Assembly (NCBI GenBank): GCA_964534555.1
Contig: CAZHRK010000003.1
Span: forward strand, 1-64,000
Length of the DNA: 64,000 nt
Reading direction: 5' to 3'
Origin: CAZHRK01 sp964534555
GTDB taxonomy: Bacteria > Babelota > Babeliae > Babelales > RVW-14
The notes below the pieces were generated by a model that searched no databases, was not told where the DNA came from, and saw only the letters and a list, made by a program, of their open reading frames with translations. The translations under genes and the position numbers were made by a program. Below are positions 1-7,889 of the stretch, in pieces. Position 1 is the stretch's first letter, and every line of letters starts with the position of its first letter.

Positions 1-14
1 GGTACTGCCAGGTT
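1..14 (+). rRNA. rrf: 3' end of 5S ribosomal RNA (partial)
   Basis: The first 14 bases (GGTACTGCCAGGTT) closely match the conserved 3' terminus of bacterial 5S rRNA, which in E. coli ends GGGAACTGCCAGGCAT. They are followed immediately by a strong intrinsic terminator, as expected at the end of an rRNA operon. The rest of the gene lies to the left of the window. Only 14 bases are visible, so the call rests on this short match and its position next to the terminator. Confidence 0.6.
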
Positions 15-48
15 AAAAAAGCTCTCAAGCAATTGGGAGCTTTTTTTA
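15..48 (+). terminator. Intrinsic terminator after 5S rRNA
   Basis: A hairpin with arms AAAAAAGCTCTC and GGGAGCTTTTTT (one imperfect pair at the loop end) closes an 8-base loop and runs into a T tract. It directly follows the putative 5S rRNA end, so it probably terminates an rRNA operon read on the plus strand. Confidence 0.85.
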
Positions 49-333
49 TTGTCTCAATTCTACAATCTCATATTTTGCATGACATTTTTTTCAATCACTA
101 GGCACTGCGCGATTTAATCAGCTCTTCTTGATGAGCTGTTGTAAGACATACTCTGTCTGATACTACCACTCGTTATACCCTCGCATAGCAGCTATCCACC
201 ACAGAAGTGTTCCCTCCATTCAACTCAATCTCTTGAGTGCGCTATCTTGAGCTGTTCTTGAATTTGGCGTAGATATTTTTATTCATTTTGTTGTTTGCGC
301 AGCTGCGTGTGAGAGCTTTAGTTTTAATTGCAT
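49..333. other. Intergenic stretch, nothing recognised
   Basis: About 285 bases between the rRNA-operon terminator and the terminator of the threonine aldolase operon. No coding frame with a plausible start, no tRNA fold and no clear promoter was seen. Confidence 0.5.
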
Positions 334-374
334 GAAAAAGCCCAGCAAGGTGCTCCTGCCTGCCGGGCTTTTAT
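334..374 (-). terminator. Intrinsic terminator of the ltaE operon
   Basis: The complementary arms AAAAAGCCC and GGGCTTTT enclose a loop with further imperfect pairing. A T tract forms on either strand. It lies 22 bases beyond the threonine aldolase stop codon on the minus strand and probably ends that transcript. Confidence 0.75.
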
Positions 375-396
375 AATTAAACATGTGTAACGCGTT

Positions 397-1419
397 TTAG
401 GTTAGCAACGATACGAATTTTTCAATCTGTTTTTGCTCTGTTGCCCAGCTCGTAATAATTCGAACTGCGGCGTGCTCATTATCAATCTCTTGCCACACAT
501 AAAAATCAAAATGATCGTATAAGCGCGCAATTATTTTTTTGTTGATGATCGGAAAAAGCTGATTTGAAACAGGCTCTTCAAGAAAACTACAGCCAGCGTT
601 TTTTAATGCTGCAGCCAAAAAATCTGCTTTTGCATTTGCTTGATGAGCAATATCAAAAAAGAGGTTGTTTTCAAAGAGCGCTAAGAACTGAGCTCCCAGT
701 GCAGCACCTTTTGCAAGCAGTGCGCCATGTTGTTTAATGTGATATCTAAAATTTTTTTTCAGATCATTATTAGTAATAACAATCGCTTCACCAAAAAGTG
801 CACCATTTTTTGTGCCTCCGATATAAAACATATCACAGAGCTGTGCGATATCTTGAAGTGTGAGTGATGCGTGAGTTGATGTTAACGCAGAGCCTAATCG
901 TGCACCATCAAGGTAAAGCAGTAAGTTATGTTTTTTGCATTCTTGTGAAAGAGCTATTAATTCATTTTTTGAGTACAGTGTCCCCCGCTCGGTCGCATGC
1001 GAGATAAAAACAACGCGGGGTAGCACCATGTGTTCGTCTGTATGTTTGTGCACTGCCTGACTAATCTGTACTGGCGTTAGTTTGCCATGGGCTGCAGGTA
1101 CGGTGTAAATTTTATGGCCTGTTGCCTCGATTGCGCCAGCTTCATGCACTGCGATGTGTCCTGTATCAACCGCGATAATAGCCTCATAGGGTTTGAGCAT
1201 TGAAGCTAATGCTACAATATTTGCCTGTGTTCCACCCGAAACAAAGTGAACGTCACTTGATGGCTGGTTACAATATTGTTTGATAAGATCAGCTGCTTGT
1301 TTGCAGTAGCCGTCATTTCCATAGCCATTTTCTTGAGCACCGTTTATTAATGCAAGCTTTGTAAGTACAGCTGGGTGTGCGCCTTCGCTGTAATCATTTT
1401 TTAGACTGTAACGAACCAT
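397..1419 (-). CDS. ltaE: Low-specificity L-threonine aldolase
   Basis: This is a pyridoxal-phosphate enzyme of fold type I that cleaves L-threonine and L-allo-threonine to glycine and acetaldehyde in the cytoplasm. The 340 residues match the family length. Visible motifs are the phosphate-binding SGGTQANIVA at 61-70, the ring-stacking His in DTGHIAVHEAG (85-95), the Asp171 of DGARLG that contacts the pyridine nitrogen, and GGTKNG with Lys204 as the Schiff-base lysine. The start codon lies 7 bases after the upstream DUF2608 stop. No clear Shine-Dalgarno is visible, so translation may be coupled. In a reduced genome this enzyme would be a plausible glycine source, which is an inference. Confidence 0.93.
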   Translation of the reverse strand: MVRYSLKNDYSEGAHPAVLTKLALINGAQENGYGNDGYCKQAADLIKQYCNQPSSDVHFVSGGTQANIVALASMLKPYEAIIAVDTGHIAVHEAGAIEATGHKIYTVPAAHGKLTPVQISQAVHKHTDEHMVLPRVVFISHATERGTLYSKNELIALSQECKKHNLLLYLDGARLGSALTSTHASLTLQDIAQLCDMFYIGGTKNGALFGEAIVITNNDLKKNFRYHIKQHGALLAKGAALGAQFLALFENNLFFDIAHQANAKADFLAAALKNAGCSFLEEPVSNQLFPIINKKIIARLYDHFDFYVWQEIDNEHAAVRIITSWATEQKQIEKFVSLLT

Positions 1420-1426
1420 AACGCAC

Positions 1427-2248
1427 TTATTTTGATCTAGCCGCAGCAGTCATTTTTGCACTTTTTGCTTTTTGTTCAGCTTGATAGCCACGTCGCTCAG
1501 GCAACAAATCTGTTACGCCGCGAGCAAGCTTAAACGCAGCAGGCGCCTGATGCATTACGCCATAATAGAGTGCAGTGCAAGGGAGACCAAGTGCATCTGC
1601 CCCGTTTGTATAGTCGCCCAGATTGTCTACGTTATCGTCAACGACAATAACATCATCAATTTCGCTTTCTGAAAATGCAATAAGGTGCATCAAGATTTCA
1701 CCAATATTTGCAGAGCCTGCATGAATAATTCCATTCATAAATGGAGTTATTCTGGTGAATTGCTCAACTGGTTTTTTATATGAATCAATCCAATCAGCTG
1801 TAAGATCCACCCCTACAATTCTAAGTGCGTCACAGATTCCTTTGTTTACGTCACCTGCTGGCATCCTCATGCTTAGTCGCGTAAGCGCCGCAATTTTGCA
1901 ACCAGATGCTCTGAGCGTAGCTATAGTGCCTGCAATGTCATTTTCTATGAGGCGGAATTTAGGTGTGAAGGGATGAATTTTGCGGAGTTCATTTTCTGCT
2001 GAAGTGCGAGATTTATGGTATCCCCTTTTTGCTTGCATAAAATCAAGGCGCGCTTCCCATTCATAAGGCCATCGAGCACAGTCATCAGTTTTTACCAGGG
2101 TATTGAGGCACCCAAAAACGACAAGTGTTTTTTTCCCAGCTGTAAGATGCTCTTGTACTTCTTTAAGGCTTGTAATTGTTTCTAGTGCTGCAGCGCAGAC
2201 AGCCGAGATGCAAAATGTGATAAGTAAGAATGCATAGCGAATAAACAT
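1427..2248 (-). CDS. Exported DUF2608/HAD-like protein lacking the catalytic aspartates
   Basis: 273 residues with an N-terminal signal peptide (about residues 1-20, ending CAA-ALE). The fold follows the DUF2608 family of HAD-like exported proteins: a motif-I strand at 41-52, a motif-II strand ending in Thr123 (IAALTRL) and a motif-IV acidic pair at Asp204-Asp205 (IVVDDN). Motif I should read DxDxT. Here it reads FGCLNTL, so both aspartates are replaced by Gly46 and Leu48. The paralogue at 13113-13991 keeps DLDNT. The protein is therefore probably not an active phosphotransferase and may bind rather than catalyse. The start is supported by AAGGAG four bases upstream of the ATG. It is followed closely by ltaE. 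Confidence 0.75.
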   Translation of the reverse strand: MFIRYAFLLITFCISAVCAAALETITSLKEVQEHLTAGKKTLVVFGCLNTLVKTDDCARWPYEWEARLDFMQAKRGYHKSRTSAENELRKIHPFTPKFRLIENDIAGTIATLRASGCKIAALTRLSMRMPAGDVNKGICDALRIVGVDLTADWIDSYKKPVEQFTRITPFMNGIIHAGSANIGEILMHLIAFSESEIDDVIVVDDNVDNLGDYTNGADALGLPCTALYYGVMHQAPAAFKLARGVTDLLPERRGYQAEQKAKSAKMTAAARSK

Positions 2249-2292
2249 GGTACTCCTTTTTTAAAACCACGTTTACTCTAGCACGTTATTTT

Positions 2293-3318
2293 TTATATTC
2301 CAAAAAAGGCATGTGCTCGAGCTATGATGCGATCGAATTCATGCTGATTTGTATCAAGGCCTGATTCGTTGCGAATTGAGCTTACACCTAAAAAACCACC
2401 AGCGCGCGGCGTGTAGTACAGAGCCTCTTTTTTGCCATCCTGTATAACTTTAGCATGAATAATATACTCCTGAACGGGTGCTGCGCCTGCAAGTTCGATT
2501 AAGTGTCCTTGCTCAGGAAACAAGCGCTGGTCATGTGTGAGTGTTTGTGCGCCAAGTCCGGTGCAATTAATAATAACGGGTGAAGTTATTTCATCAAAAG
2601 AAGAAATTTTTTTGATTGAAAGAGAAACGTTATAACTTTTAATGAGAGCGCGTAGCTGATGCATCATCTCTGGCACATTAATAAAAATACTTTTGTACTC
2701 AAGCAGCTCATGCTGCGTCTTGCCGCCAAAATCTAAAAGAACTGGCGTTGGTGAATCAATCAATTCACGCTTAACGTACCAATCAAGGCCCATTTGTGCA
2801 TGTGGGCTTGTATACGCTGGTAAAATACGAGCCGCTGATGAGCTTAAAAATGGGTGTGTGCCTGCGCTAATCTGCTTGTACTTTTCAAGAGAGCGTACAT
2901 TAAGCTTGTCCATCAAAAGCTGTTGTGATGGCGGTGTTTGCCTGCTGTATGCAGGTGCCCACACCCCTGCAGCATTATCAGATGTTAGATCATCAATTTT
3001 GTCTGCTATTATTCCTACAGTATAGCCTGCACGTGTCAGTACGATTGCACTGAGAAGTCCAATGCAGCCAGCGCCAAGTATGGTGATATCAGAATTTTTT
3101 TGTGGTACATGTTCTGTAACAAGCTCACGCATAACATCTGCAGACCCAAGCAGTCGTGTCCAACCAGCACCAGCATGACCATACTGATGAAAAATTTTTT
3201 TGCCGTTTTTTTCTTCATACGAAATTTTAGCGCCACCTCCACGAGCAGGGCGAATGCACGTTATTGTACGTTTGATGTTGTTCTTAAGAACAGGTGGAAT
3301 AAGTGATACTTTTTTCAT
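2293..3318 (-). CDS. D-amino-acid-oxidase-like FAD oxidoreductase with permuted domain order
   Basis: 341 residues from the chosen ATG at 3318. A longer frame reaching 3405 would overlap the small upstream gene. The dinucleotide-binding motif is GAGCIG at 82-87, followed by a DAO-type AAGVWAP (116-122) and, further on, NCTGLGA. Residues 17-66 hold RPARGGG and HQYGHAGAGWT, which match the segment normally at the C-terminus of D-amino-acid oxidases (RPVRP, then HNYGHGGYGLT). The protein ends shortly after the region that normally precedes that segment. The order is thus rotated relative to the classical enzyme. The expected activity is FAD-dependent oxidation of an amine or D-amino acid, and the substrate is unknown. 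It is the third gene after trmB and the small Cys-rich gene. The Shine-Dalgarno is weak. Confidence 0.75.
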   Translation of the reverse strand: MKKVSLIPPVLKNNIKRTITCIRPARGGGAKISYEEKNGKKIFHQYGHAGAGWTRLLGSADVMRELVTEHVPQKNSDITILGAGCIGLLSAIVLTRAGYTVGIIADKIDDLTSDNAAGVWAPAYSRQTPPSQQLLMDKLNVRSLEKYKQISAGTHPFLSSSAARILPAYTSPHAQMGLDWYVKRELIDSPTPVLLDFGGKTQHELLEYKSIFINVPEMMHQLRALIKSYNVSLSIKKISSFDEITSPVIINCTGLGAQTLTHDQRLFPEQGHLIELAGAAPVQEYIIHAKVIQDGKKEALYYTPRAGGFLGVSSIRNESGLDTNQHEFDRIIARAHAFFGI

Positions 3319-3347
3319 AACGTATGATTTTACAGAGATAAAAAGCT

Positions 3348-3626
3348 TTAACGTCGTGGTCTTCTGCAGCAGCAACCACATACTTTTTGTGCAAGCCATA
3401 CGCAAAAATTAAAACATTCAGCTTCGATCGCATCAAGGTGTTCATCGATTCCTTGGGGGCCTCTGTGTGCTTCTATTTCAGGAAAGAAGAAATCATCATC
3501 AATAATTATTTGTTGTGCTGGGATTCGAGCTTGACGCGCGACTCTGTTATCGCGTGCCCATGGTGCTCGACGAGCTTCTGCTATTGATGTGCAAGCAAGT
3601 GCTGTCATAAGTATAAGCTTAAACAT
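3348..3626 (-). CDS. Small exported protein with Cys-rich tail
   Basis: 92 residues. A signal peptide (about 1-18, ending AEA) is followed by an Arg-rich stretch, an acidic and aromatic patch (DDDFFFPE), and a C-terminus reading CGCCCRRPRR. The ATG overlaps the trmB stop codon as TAATG and is preceded by GAGG, so translation is probably coupled to trmB. No family is recognised. The clustered cysteines suggest disulfides, metal binding or lipidation after export. It could also be a chance frame, but the signal peptide, Shine-Dalgarno and exact fit between its neighbours argue for a real gene. Confidence 0.6.
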   Translation of the reverse strand: MFKLILMTALACTSIAEARRAPWARDNRVARQARIPAQQIIIDDDFFFPEIEAHRGPQGIDEHLDAIEAECFNFCVWLAQKVCGCCCRRPRR

Positions 3627-4228
3627 TAGATCCTCGTGTATGCCTGGTAGTGGAGTGTGCGTTCTTGTTCAATACTGAGCTCTTTCCAGCGGGTATGGTA
3701 GAATGTCTGCCAGAAGTACTCATCATTCATAGGATCAAAAAGATTACTTGTAGTGATTTCTTGGCTCATGTAGTCCCATAATTCAGGAACATCTGACGCC
3801 AAGTACAGGGTGCCACCCGGTTTAAGTTTTCTATGGCAGAGCTCAAGGAAAGACTGATTTACAAGGCGGCGCTTTTGGTGGCCTAATTTTGGCCATGGGT
3901 CAGGATGAAAAATAAAGATTCGGTCAATCACGCCGTCATCAAACATAATATCAAGATTCTTTTGCCCATTACCCCAGAAGAGTTTGACGTTTTTTAATTG
4001 GGCTTGATCAACTTTTTCTTGTGCTGCCTCGACAAGGCGTTTTCTAATTTCGTAGCCAACAACAAAGCGCTCTGGGTGGTGCGCTCCATACTGAATCAAG
4101 AAGCTTCCTGTCCCAAAACCCATCTCAACGTCGAGTGTTCCATTAAAATTTTCAAACAACTCGCTGAGAGGTTTTTTCTCGTATGTTTGTAAGCAATTAA
4201 AGGGATTAAGGAGTGTTCTAACTCTCAT
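3626..4228 (-). CDS. trmB: tRNA (guanine-N7-)-methyltransferase
   Basis: 200 residues. The enzyme uses S-adenosylmethionine to make 7-methylguanosine at position 46 of tRNAs. The SAM-binding motif VEMGFGTGSF lies near residues 35-44, and the diagnostic PDPWPKLGHQKRRLV lies at about 111-125. The length is typical of the short bacterial form. It heads a minus-strand operon with a small exported protein (overlapping stop and start) and the permuted flavoprotein. Confidence 0.95.
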   Translation of the reverse strand: MRVRTLLNPFNCLQTYEKKPLSELFENFNGTLDVEMGFGTGSFLIQYGAHHPERFVVGYEIRKRLVEAAQEKVDQAQLKNVKLFWGNGQKNLDIMFDDGVIDRIFIFHPDPWPKLGHQKRRLVNQSFLELCHRKLKPGGTLYLASDVPELWDYMSQEITTSNLFDPMNDEYFWQTFYHTRWKELSIEQERTLHYQAYTRI

Positions 4229-4326
4229 GATGGGGTCTCATTTTGCTGAAGGCCTATACTGTTTAATACAGCCAACAACTATACCCTAAGTGCCAAAAAA
4301 TTGCATATTGCTTTTCAAATAAGATC

Positions 4327-4872
4327 TTATGGCAGTCTTTTTACGCGGGGTGATCTTCGATCGGCGGAACAGGGCGAAAAAAGGAGTGATTGAATGAGTT
4401 GCAATCTGCATTTTTCTTTTCTGTGATTTGGATCGGATGATTCATAATCGGATGATTCATAAAGTGTATTAAGAATCATCATAAAATCTTCAAGTGTATC
4501 ACCTGCTCTAAGCTCTATCGTAGAGCTGTCTTCATGATTTAGAATATTTTTTGTTGGAAGTTTAGTAGATGAAGAGACTGCTTCATGAGGGTCTGCGCAT
4601 TTGCTTTTAAGACATGCAATAAGCTTACGGTTATAGCATGCTGGGACAGTCTGTATTCCGGCAACAAAAGCCCACAGCGCTGCAGTGTATTCTGATTCAT
4701 TACGAAAGGCTTTTTGTAGCTTGCTAAATTCTTCGGCGCTATATTTTTCTAATGTTTTTATGTACCAGTTACAGAATGTATTTCGGTTACGAATAATTCG
4801 CTCGCTCAGTACTCGAGCCCCTGATACATCTGCGTACACAAAAATAGACAGGAGTAACATTATTAATTTCAT
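4327..4872 (-). CDS. Exported protein of unknown function
   Basis: 181 residues from the ATG at 4872, preceded by AGAGAG; an upstream in-frame ATG would only delay the signal peptide. The signal peptide is about 1-19 (MKLIMLLLSIFVYADVSGA). The mature part is helical with a few cysteines and a basic, proline-containing end. Two blocks resemble the next gene upstream (4938-5462): an AALWAFVAG-type block and an LEDFMMILNTLYES-type block, each followed by an LIQS segment. The two genes are probably old tandem duplicates. No family is recognised. Confidence 0.6.
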   Translation of the reverse strand: MKLIMLLLSIFVYADVSGARVLSERIIRNRNTFCNWYIKTLEKYSAEEFSKLQKAFRNESEYTAALWAFVAGIQTVPACYNRKLIACLKSKCADPHEAVSSSTKLPTKNILNHEDSSTIELRAGDTLEDFMMILNTLYESSDYESSDPNHRKEKCRLQLIQSLLFSPCSADRRSPRVKRLP

Positions 4873-4937
4873 TATTGCTCTCTTGTATTTAGAAAGACAA
4901 AACAAAAGCACCTGCACATGAAGCTGTAGTATAGCGT

Positions 4938-5462
4938 TTATTTTTCAACGTCTATCAATACTTCATCATCTTCATCTGCAGCTATTTTTGCTCTAGCTTC
5001 TTGTGCTGCATCAATTGACTGGATTAAGTAATCAACCCAATCATAAGATTTTCCTATGCGTTTATACAGATTCTTTGTTATCAGAGCAATATCTTTAAGG
5101 TTCATAGTTGGTTTTATAGTCAGACCACCTATTTTTTGACTTTTTCGTGCCTGTGAATACGAATTTAGTAATGCGCCCCGAGCTATAAGGCCATTAATAA
5201 CTGTTATTGTTTTTTCTTTTGAGTTTGGAACGATTGATCCTGTTGCAAGGTACCAAAGCACAGCGGTTTCATTATGATGAGCTTTAACTATTTTTTTTAG
5301 ATGATTTAATCTTTTATTAGGCTCTTTGTGTGATTGTATTAGTTCTATGTAAGAAAGAGTAACTTCATCTTGGGTTTTTGCTTGCGTGTTTAGTTTAATC
5401 CGTACAGCAAATGCGTTTGGTATTGTCAAAAAAAATAAGAGCATGAATGTCAAAAGGTGCAT
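4938..5462 (-). CDS. Exported protein of unknown function
   Basis: 174 residues with a clear signal peptide (about 1-19, ending NAFA). The mature protein is basic and helical and ends in an acidic tail. Blocks TAVLWYLATG and LKDIALITKNLYKR match corresponding blocks of the downstream gene 4327-4872, suggesting divergent tandem paralogues. A third exported gene, 5484-5861, precedes it 21 bases away, so the three could form one transcript. No known domain was recognised. Confidence 0.6.
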   Translation of the reverse strand: MHLLTFMLLFFLTIPNAFAVRIKLNTQAKTQDEVTLSYIELIQSHKEPNKRLNHLKKIVKAHHNETAVLWYLATGSIVPNSKEKTITVINGLIARGALLNSYSQARKSQKIGGLTIKPTMNLKDIALITKNLYKRIGKSYDWVDYLIQSIDAAQEARAKIAADEDDEVLIDVEK

Positions 5463-5483
5463 GCGTTATCCTTACTAGGTTGT

Positions 5484-5861
5484 TTAATCTTCTTTATCTT
5501 TTTTTTCTCGATAAGACTCAGATAGTGCAGCTTGCAGTGCTGCTTGTGGAAGCCCTGCAATGATTTTAATTACCCTGTCATGAATTGGCCGTAAGCGTGC
5601 GCTGCAGCTTGTGTTATCAAGCGCTTCTAGAAGTGCTTCTGCTAATTCACGTTCAGCTAATGAGCTGACAGCTTCCCATGTGAAAATCATAAATTTTTCT
5701 GCACCTGCAATACGCTCAGCAAGTTCTGTCTTGAGGGTCATAAGGTCCCTGCGCATGCCTTCATCAATTATGCTGCGCCTGCTGCCAGCAGCGTGAACTG
5801 ATGAAAAAACACCGATAAGTACTACAGCACTATATGTAATTATGAATTTTAGTTTCTTCAT
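5484..5861 (-). CDS. Small exported helical protein of unknown function
   Basis: 125 residues. The signal peptide is about 1-24 (MKKLKFIITYSAVVLIGVFSSVHA), and the mature domain is predicted to be almost entirely amphipathic helix, with a highly charged C-terminus (YREKKDKED). It is the first gene of a three-gene run of exported unknowns on the minus strand. It is divergent from the papain-like gene at 6097, with a 235-base spacer that must hold both promoters. Confidence 0.6.
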   Translation of the reverse strand: MKKLKFIITYSAVVLIGVFSSVHAAGSRRSIIDEGMRRDLMTLKTELAERIAGAEKFMIFTWEAVSSLAERELAEALLEALDNTSCSARLRPIHDRVIKIIAGLPQAALQAALSESYREKKDKED

Positions 5862-6096
5862 CTGCTTTCTTGGTTTCCTAAGGCCTTGGTTTCACGTTAT
5901 ATCGACAATCACAGTACATTTCTGCCACAGGTAGGAAAGCAAGACTACGTGCATAAATACCTTTGTCAACAGCTCGGGGTGAGATCTAAAGCCTTATATG
6001 AGGATTTTCTGGAGGAGTGTTGCTTGATTTATGCACAATGTTTTGTAGGCTACGAGCCCTACATTTTAAGATTTTAAAATCAATAAAAGGCTTATA

Positions 6097-7050
6097 ATGA
6101 AAAATTGGGTATTTTTTTTATTCATAAGTTATGCGTTGTTATTTTCTTCAAAGGTTATGTTTGCTGCTGTTGATGTTGCTGTTCGGCGTGAGTCAACCGT
6201 AGCCGTAAAATCAGACCATAAAATTCTTAGTTTTTTACCTGGCCACAGAGTAAATCATTTAACGATGATTCACCAAGATATCTTTGCTCGAATATTGATT
6301 GGGGGCGATGCGTTGTCTATCCCTAACGCACTTTGTGGCTACTCTGCTGCATATGCTGCGGGATTTATGCATGCATATCTTTCTTTAGATCCAGCTGCGT
6401 CTTACGAAGAAATTATGAAATGTTTGAATTTTTTTTCCTGTGGACGATTTTTTATAAAAAAGGCCATCAAGCTTATGATCGAAAAATATGGCCTTAAGCC
6501 AGAAGAAGCTCATATGTGCGCTCTTGGGGGATTAGACGTTTTTGATGTGCTCAAATCAGTTTTTCCTTACGCAGCAAAAGATCTGATCTTGTTATCAGAT
6601 TCTCAAAACATGTATGCAAAAGCAGGTGTATCACTACTACAATTTGAGTACCTAGGCTTGCCAGTTGTAGAAGATCTTGCCATCAAACCACCAGTTATGT
6701 GTTTATTTGTTGGTTCAACAGGCGCGTGCTCAGAGTTAAACGCACGTGATATGTTAAGCGGTAAAATACTGTGTCGTTTTACTGAGATTTTGCGTGGTGA
6801 AAGAAAATGCCAGGTTTTTATTAGTACCAACACGCTCCTTGCAAAAGGACATCATTGGGTCACATTTGTGGTCAGAGAGTCTAGTGTTAAGGGTAAGCTA
6901 GAAGCTCTTGTTGCTGAAGGTGGTAATCATAAATCAATGAGTCATGAGAATTTGTTTGCTACCTATACTTCAGCTGAGGCAAATCCTTGTTACGCACTTC
7001 CGTATATTGTTAAACACATGAGATGCGCTGAGCGTATTGCAGCTGGATAA
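6097..7050 (+). CDS. Exported protein with papain-like Cys/His motifs
   Basis: 317 residues with a signal peptide (about 1-24, ending MFAA). A conserved-looking NALCGYSAAYAAG (Cys near residue 80) and a later KGHHWVTFVV (His near 250), followed by a GGNH segment near 275, have the order and spacing of a papain-fold Cys-His-Asn/Asp triad, as in deubiquitinase-like and C39/C58-like peptidases. The exported protein at 29506-31446 shows a similar pair of motifs (ECGFYS and GAHWICF). No specific family is recognised, so proteolysis or deubiquitination is an inference. AAAAGG precedes the start. A 12-base palindrome GATTTTAAAATC and a hairpin lie just upstream. Confidence 0.6.
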   Translation: MKNWVFFLFISYALLFSSKVMFAAVDVAVRRESTVAVKSDHKILSFLPGHRVNHLTMIHQDIFARILIGGDALSIPNALCGYSAAYAAGFMHAYLSLDPAASYEEIMKCLNFFSCGRFFIKKAIKLMIEKYGLKPEEAHMCALGGLDVFDVLKSVFPYAAKDLILLSDSQNMYAKAGVSLLQFEYLGLPVVEDLAIKPPVMCLFVGSTGACSELNARDMLSGKILCRFTEILRGERKCQVFISTNTLLAKGHHWVTFVVRESSVKGKLEALVAEGGNHKSMSHENLFATYTSAEANPCYALPYIVKHMRCAERIAAG

Positions 7051-7056
7051 ATTAAA

Positions 7057-7078
7057 GGCCAGCCTTAAAAAGCTGGCC
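7057..7078. terminator. Convergent inverted repeat, likely weak terminator
   Basis: A perfect 7-base-pair stem GGCCAGC/GCTGGCC with an 8-base loop sits between convergent genes ending at 7050 and 7090. There is no long T tract on either strand. The minus strand runs into a T-rich TTTAATTT. Confidence 0.55.
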
Positions 7079-7089
7079 GAATAAGATTT

Positions 7090-7878
7090 CTATAAGCAAT
7101 CAAGTTTCTGTTTGAGTCGTTTGGTGCCGATAATCCACATAATCACCGTGAACATGCTGATTATACCGATGCATGACCAATAGGGTAGTGATCCATCCTG
7201 GCCCAAAGCAGCTGCGCGGCCACATTCCATCACATACATAAATGGATTGAGAAAAACGATGTATGAGAATACAGGGTTTACCTGGTTGAGCGTCTGCCAG
7301 CTAAATTGAAAACAGCCTGCAAACCATAATGGAAATATGAGTCGCATCCAGAGATTTGAAAGTGTTCGCACGCCACCAATAATGCTGCTGCAAAAAAGTG
7401 AAAATACCGCAAAAAACAAACAGCCAACAATCACGATCAAAACGTATTTTGGTGCGCTGAATGCTTGCCAATCAAGTTTGTTTGAAACAAGAAGCAGCGC
7501 TAGCGGTGTTGTTACAGCGCTTGTCATCATGCTGATCGAAAAGTAATAGAGCACGTTTTTTAAAAAAACGAGACTACTTGGGAGTGGTAGCGTCATCTGA
7601 TACAGAATAACTTTATTACCTTCGATATCTATGATGAACTCAATTGCATTTGCATACACTTCCATCATGCCGCCAAGAACACCAAGGGTAACTGCAGTAA
7701 ACGGGCCAAGGTGTGATTGCACCCCAAGTCCTGGAAGCAAGTATGTTGCCGTTAGAAGCACTATAATCATATAAATGCTTAGATTGATCACTTTTGATTT
7801 ATAGAGCGGCATAAAGGCTGTAAGGTCAGCCTTTAGGAGCTGCAAAAAAGTAGGTATATACTGTTTATATGTTTTCAT
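7090..7878 (-). CDS. ABC-2 type transporter permease
   Basis: 262 residues with about six hydrophobic membrane segments in the ABC-2 pattern. A cytoplasmic N-terminus is followed by TM1 near 32-50, a GGMMEVYANAIEF segment, and a later NPFMYVMECGR that matches the conserved block before the last helices of drug and polysaccharide exporters. It lies 11 bases downstream of its ATPase gene, forming a two-gene exporter operon. The substrate cannot be told from sequence. Confidence 0.88.
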   Translation of the reverse strand: MKTYKQYIPTFLQLLKADLTAFMPLYKSKVINLSIYMIIVLLTATYLLPGLGVQSHLGPFTAVTLGVLGGMMEVYANAIEFIIDIEGNKVILYQMTLPLPSSLVFLKNVLYYFSISMMTSAVTTPLALLLVSNKLDWQAFSAPKYVLIVIVGCLFFAVFSLFCSSIIGGVRTLSNLWMRLIFPLWFAGCFQFSWQTLNQVNPVFSYIVFLNPFMYVMECGRAAALGQDGSLPYWSCIGIISMFTVIMWIIGTKRLKQKLDCL

Positions 7879-7889
7879 GGAAAATCCTT

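Noticed and set aside
5886..6077. Possible 63-codon frame upstream of the papain-like gene
   Set aside because: It starts inside the shared promoter region, has no Shine-Dalgarno and shows no signal peptide or recognisable sequence.
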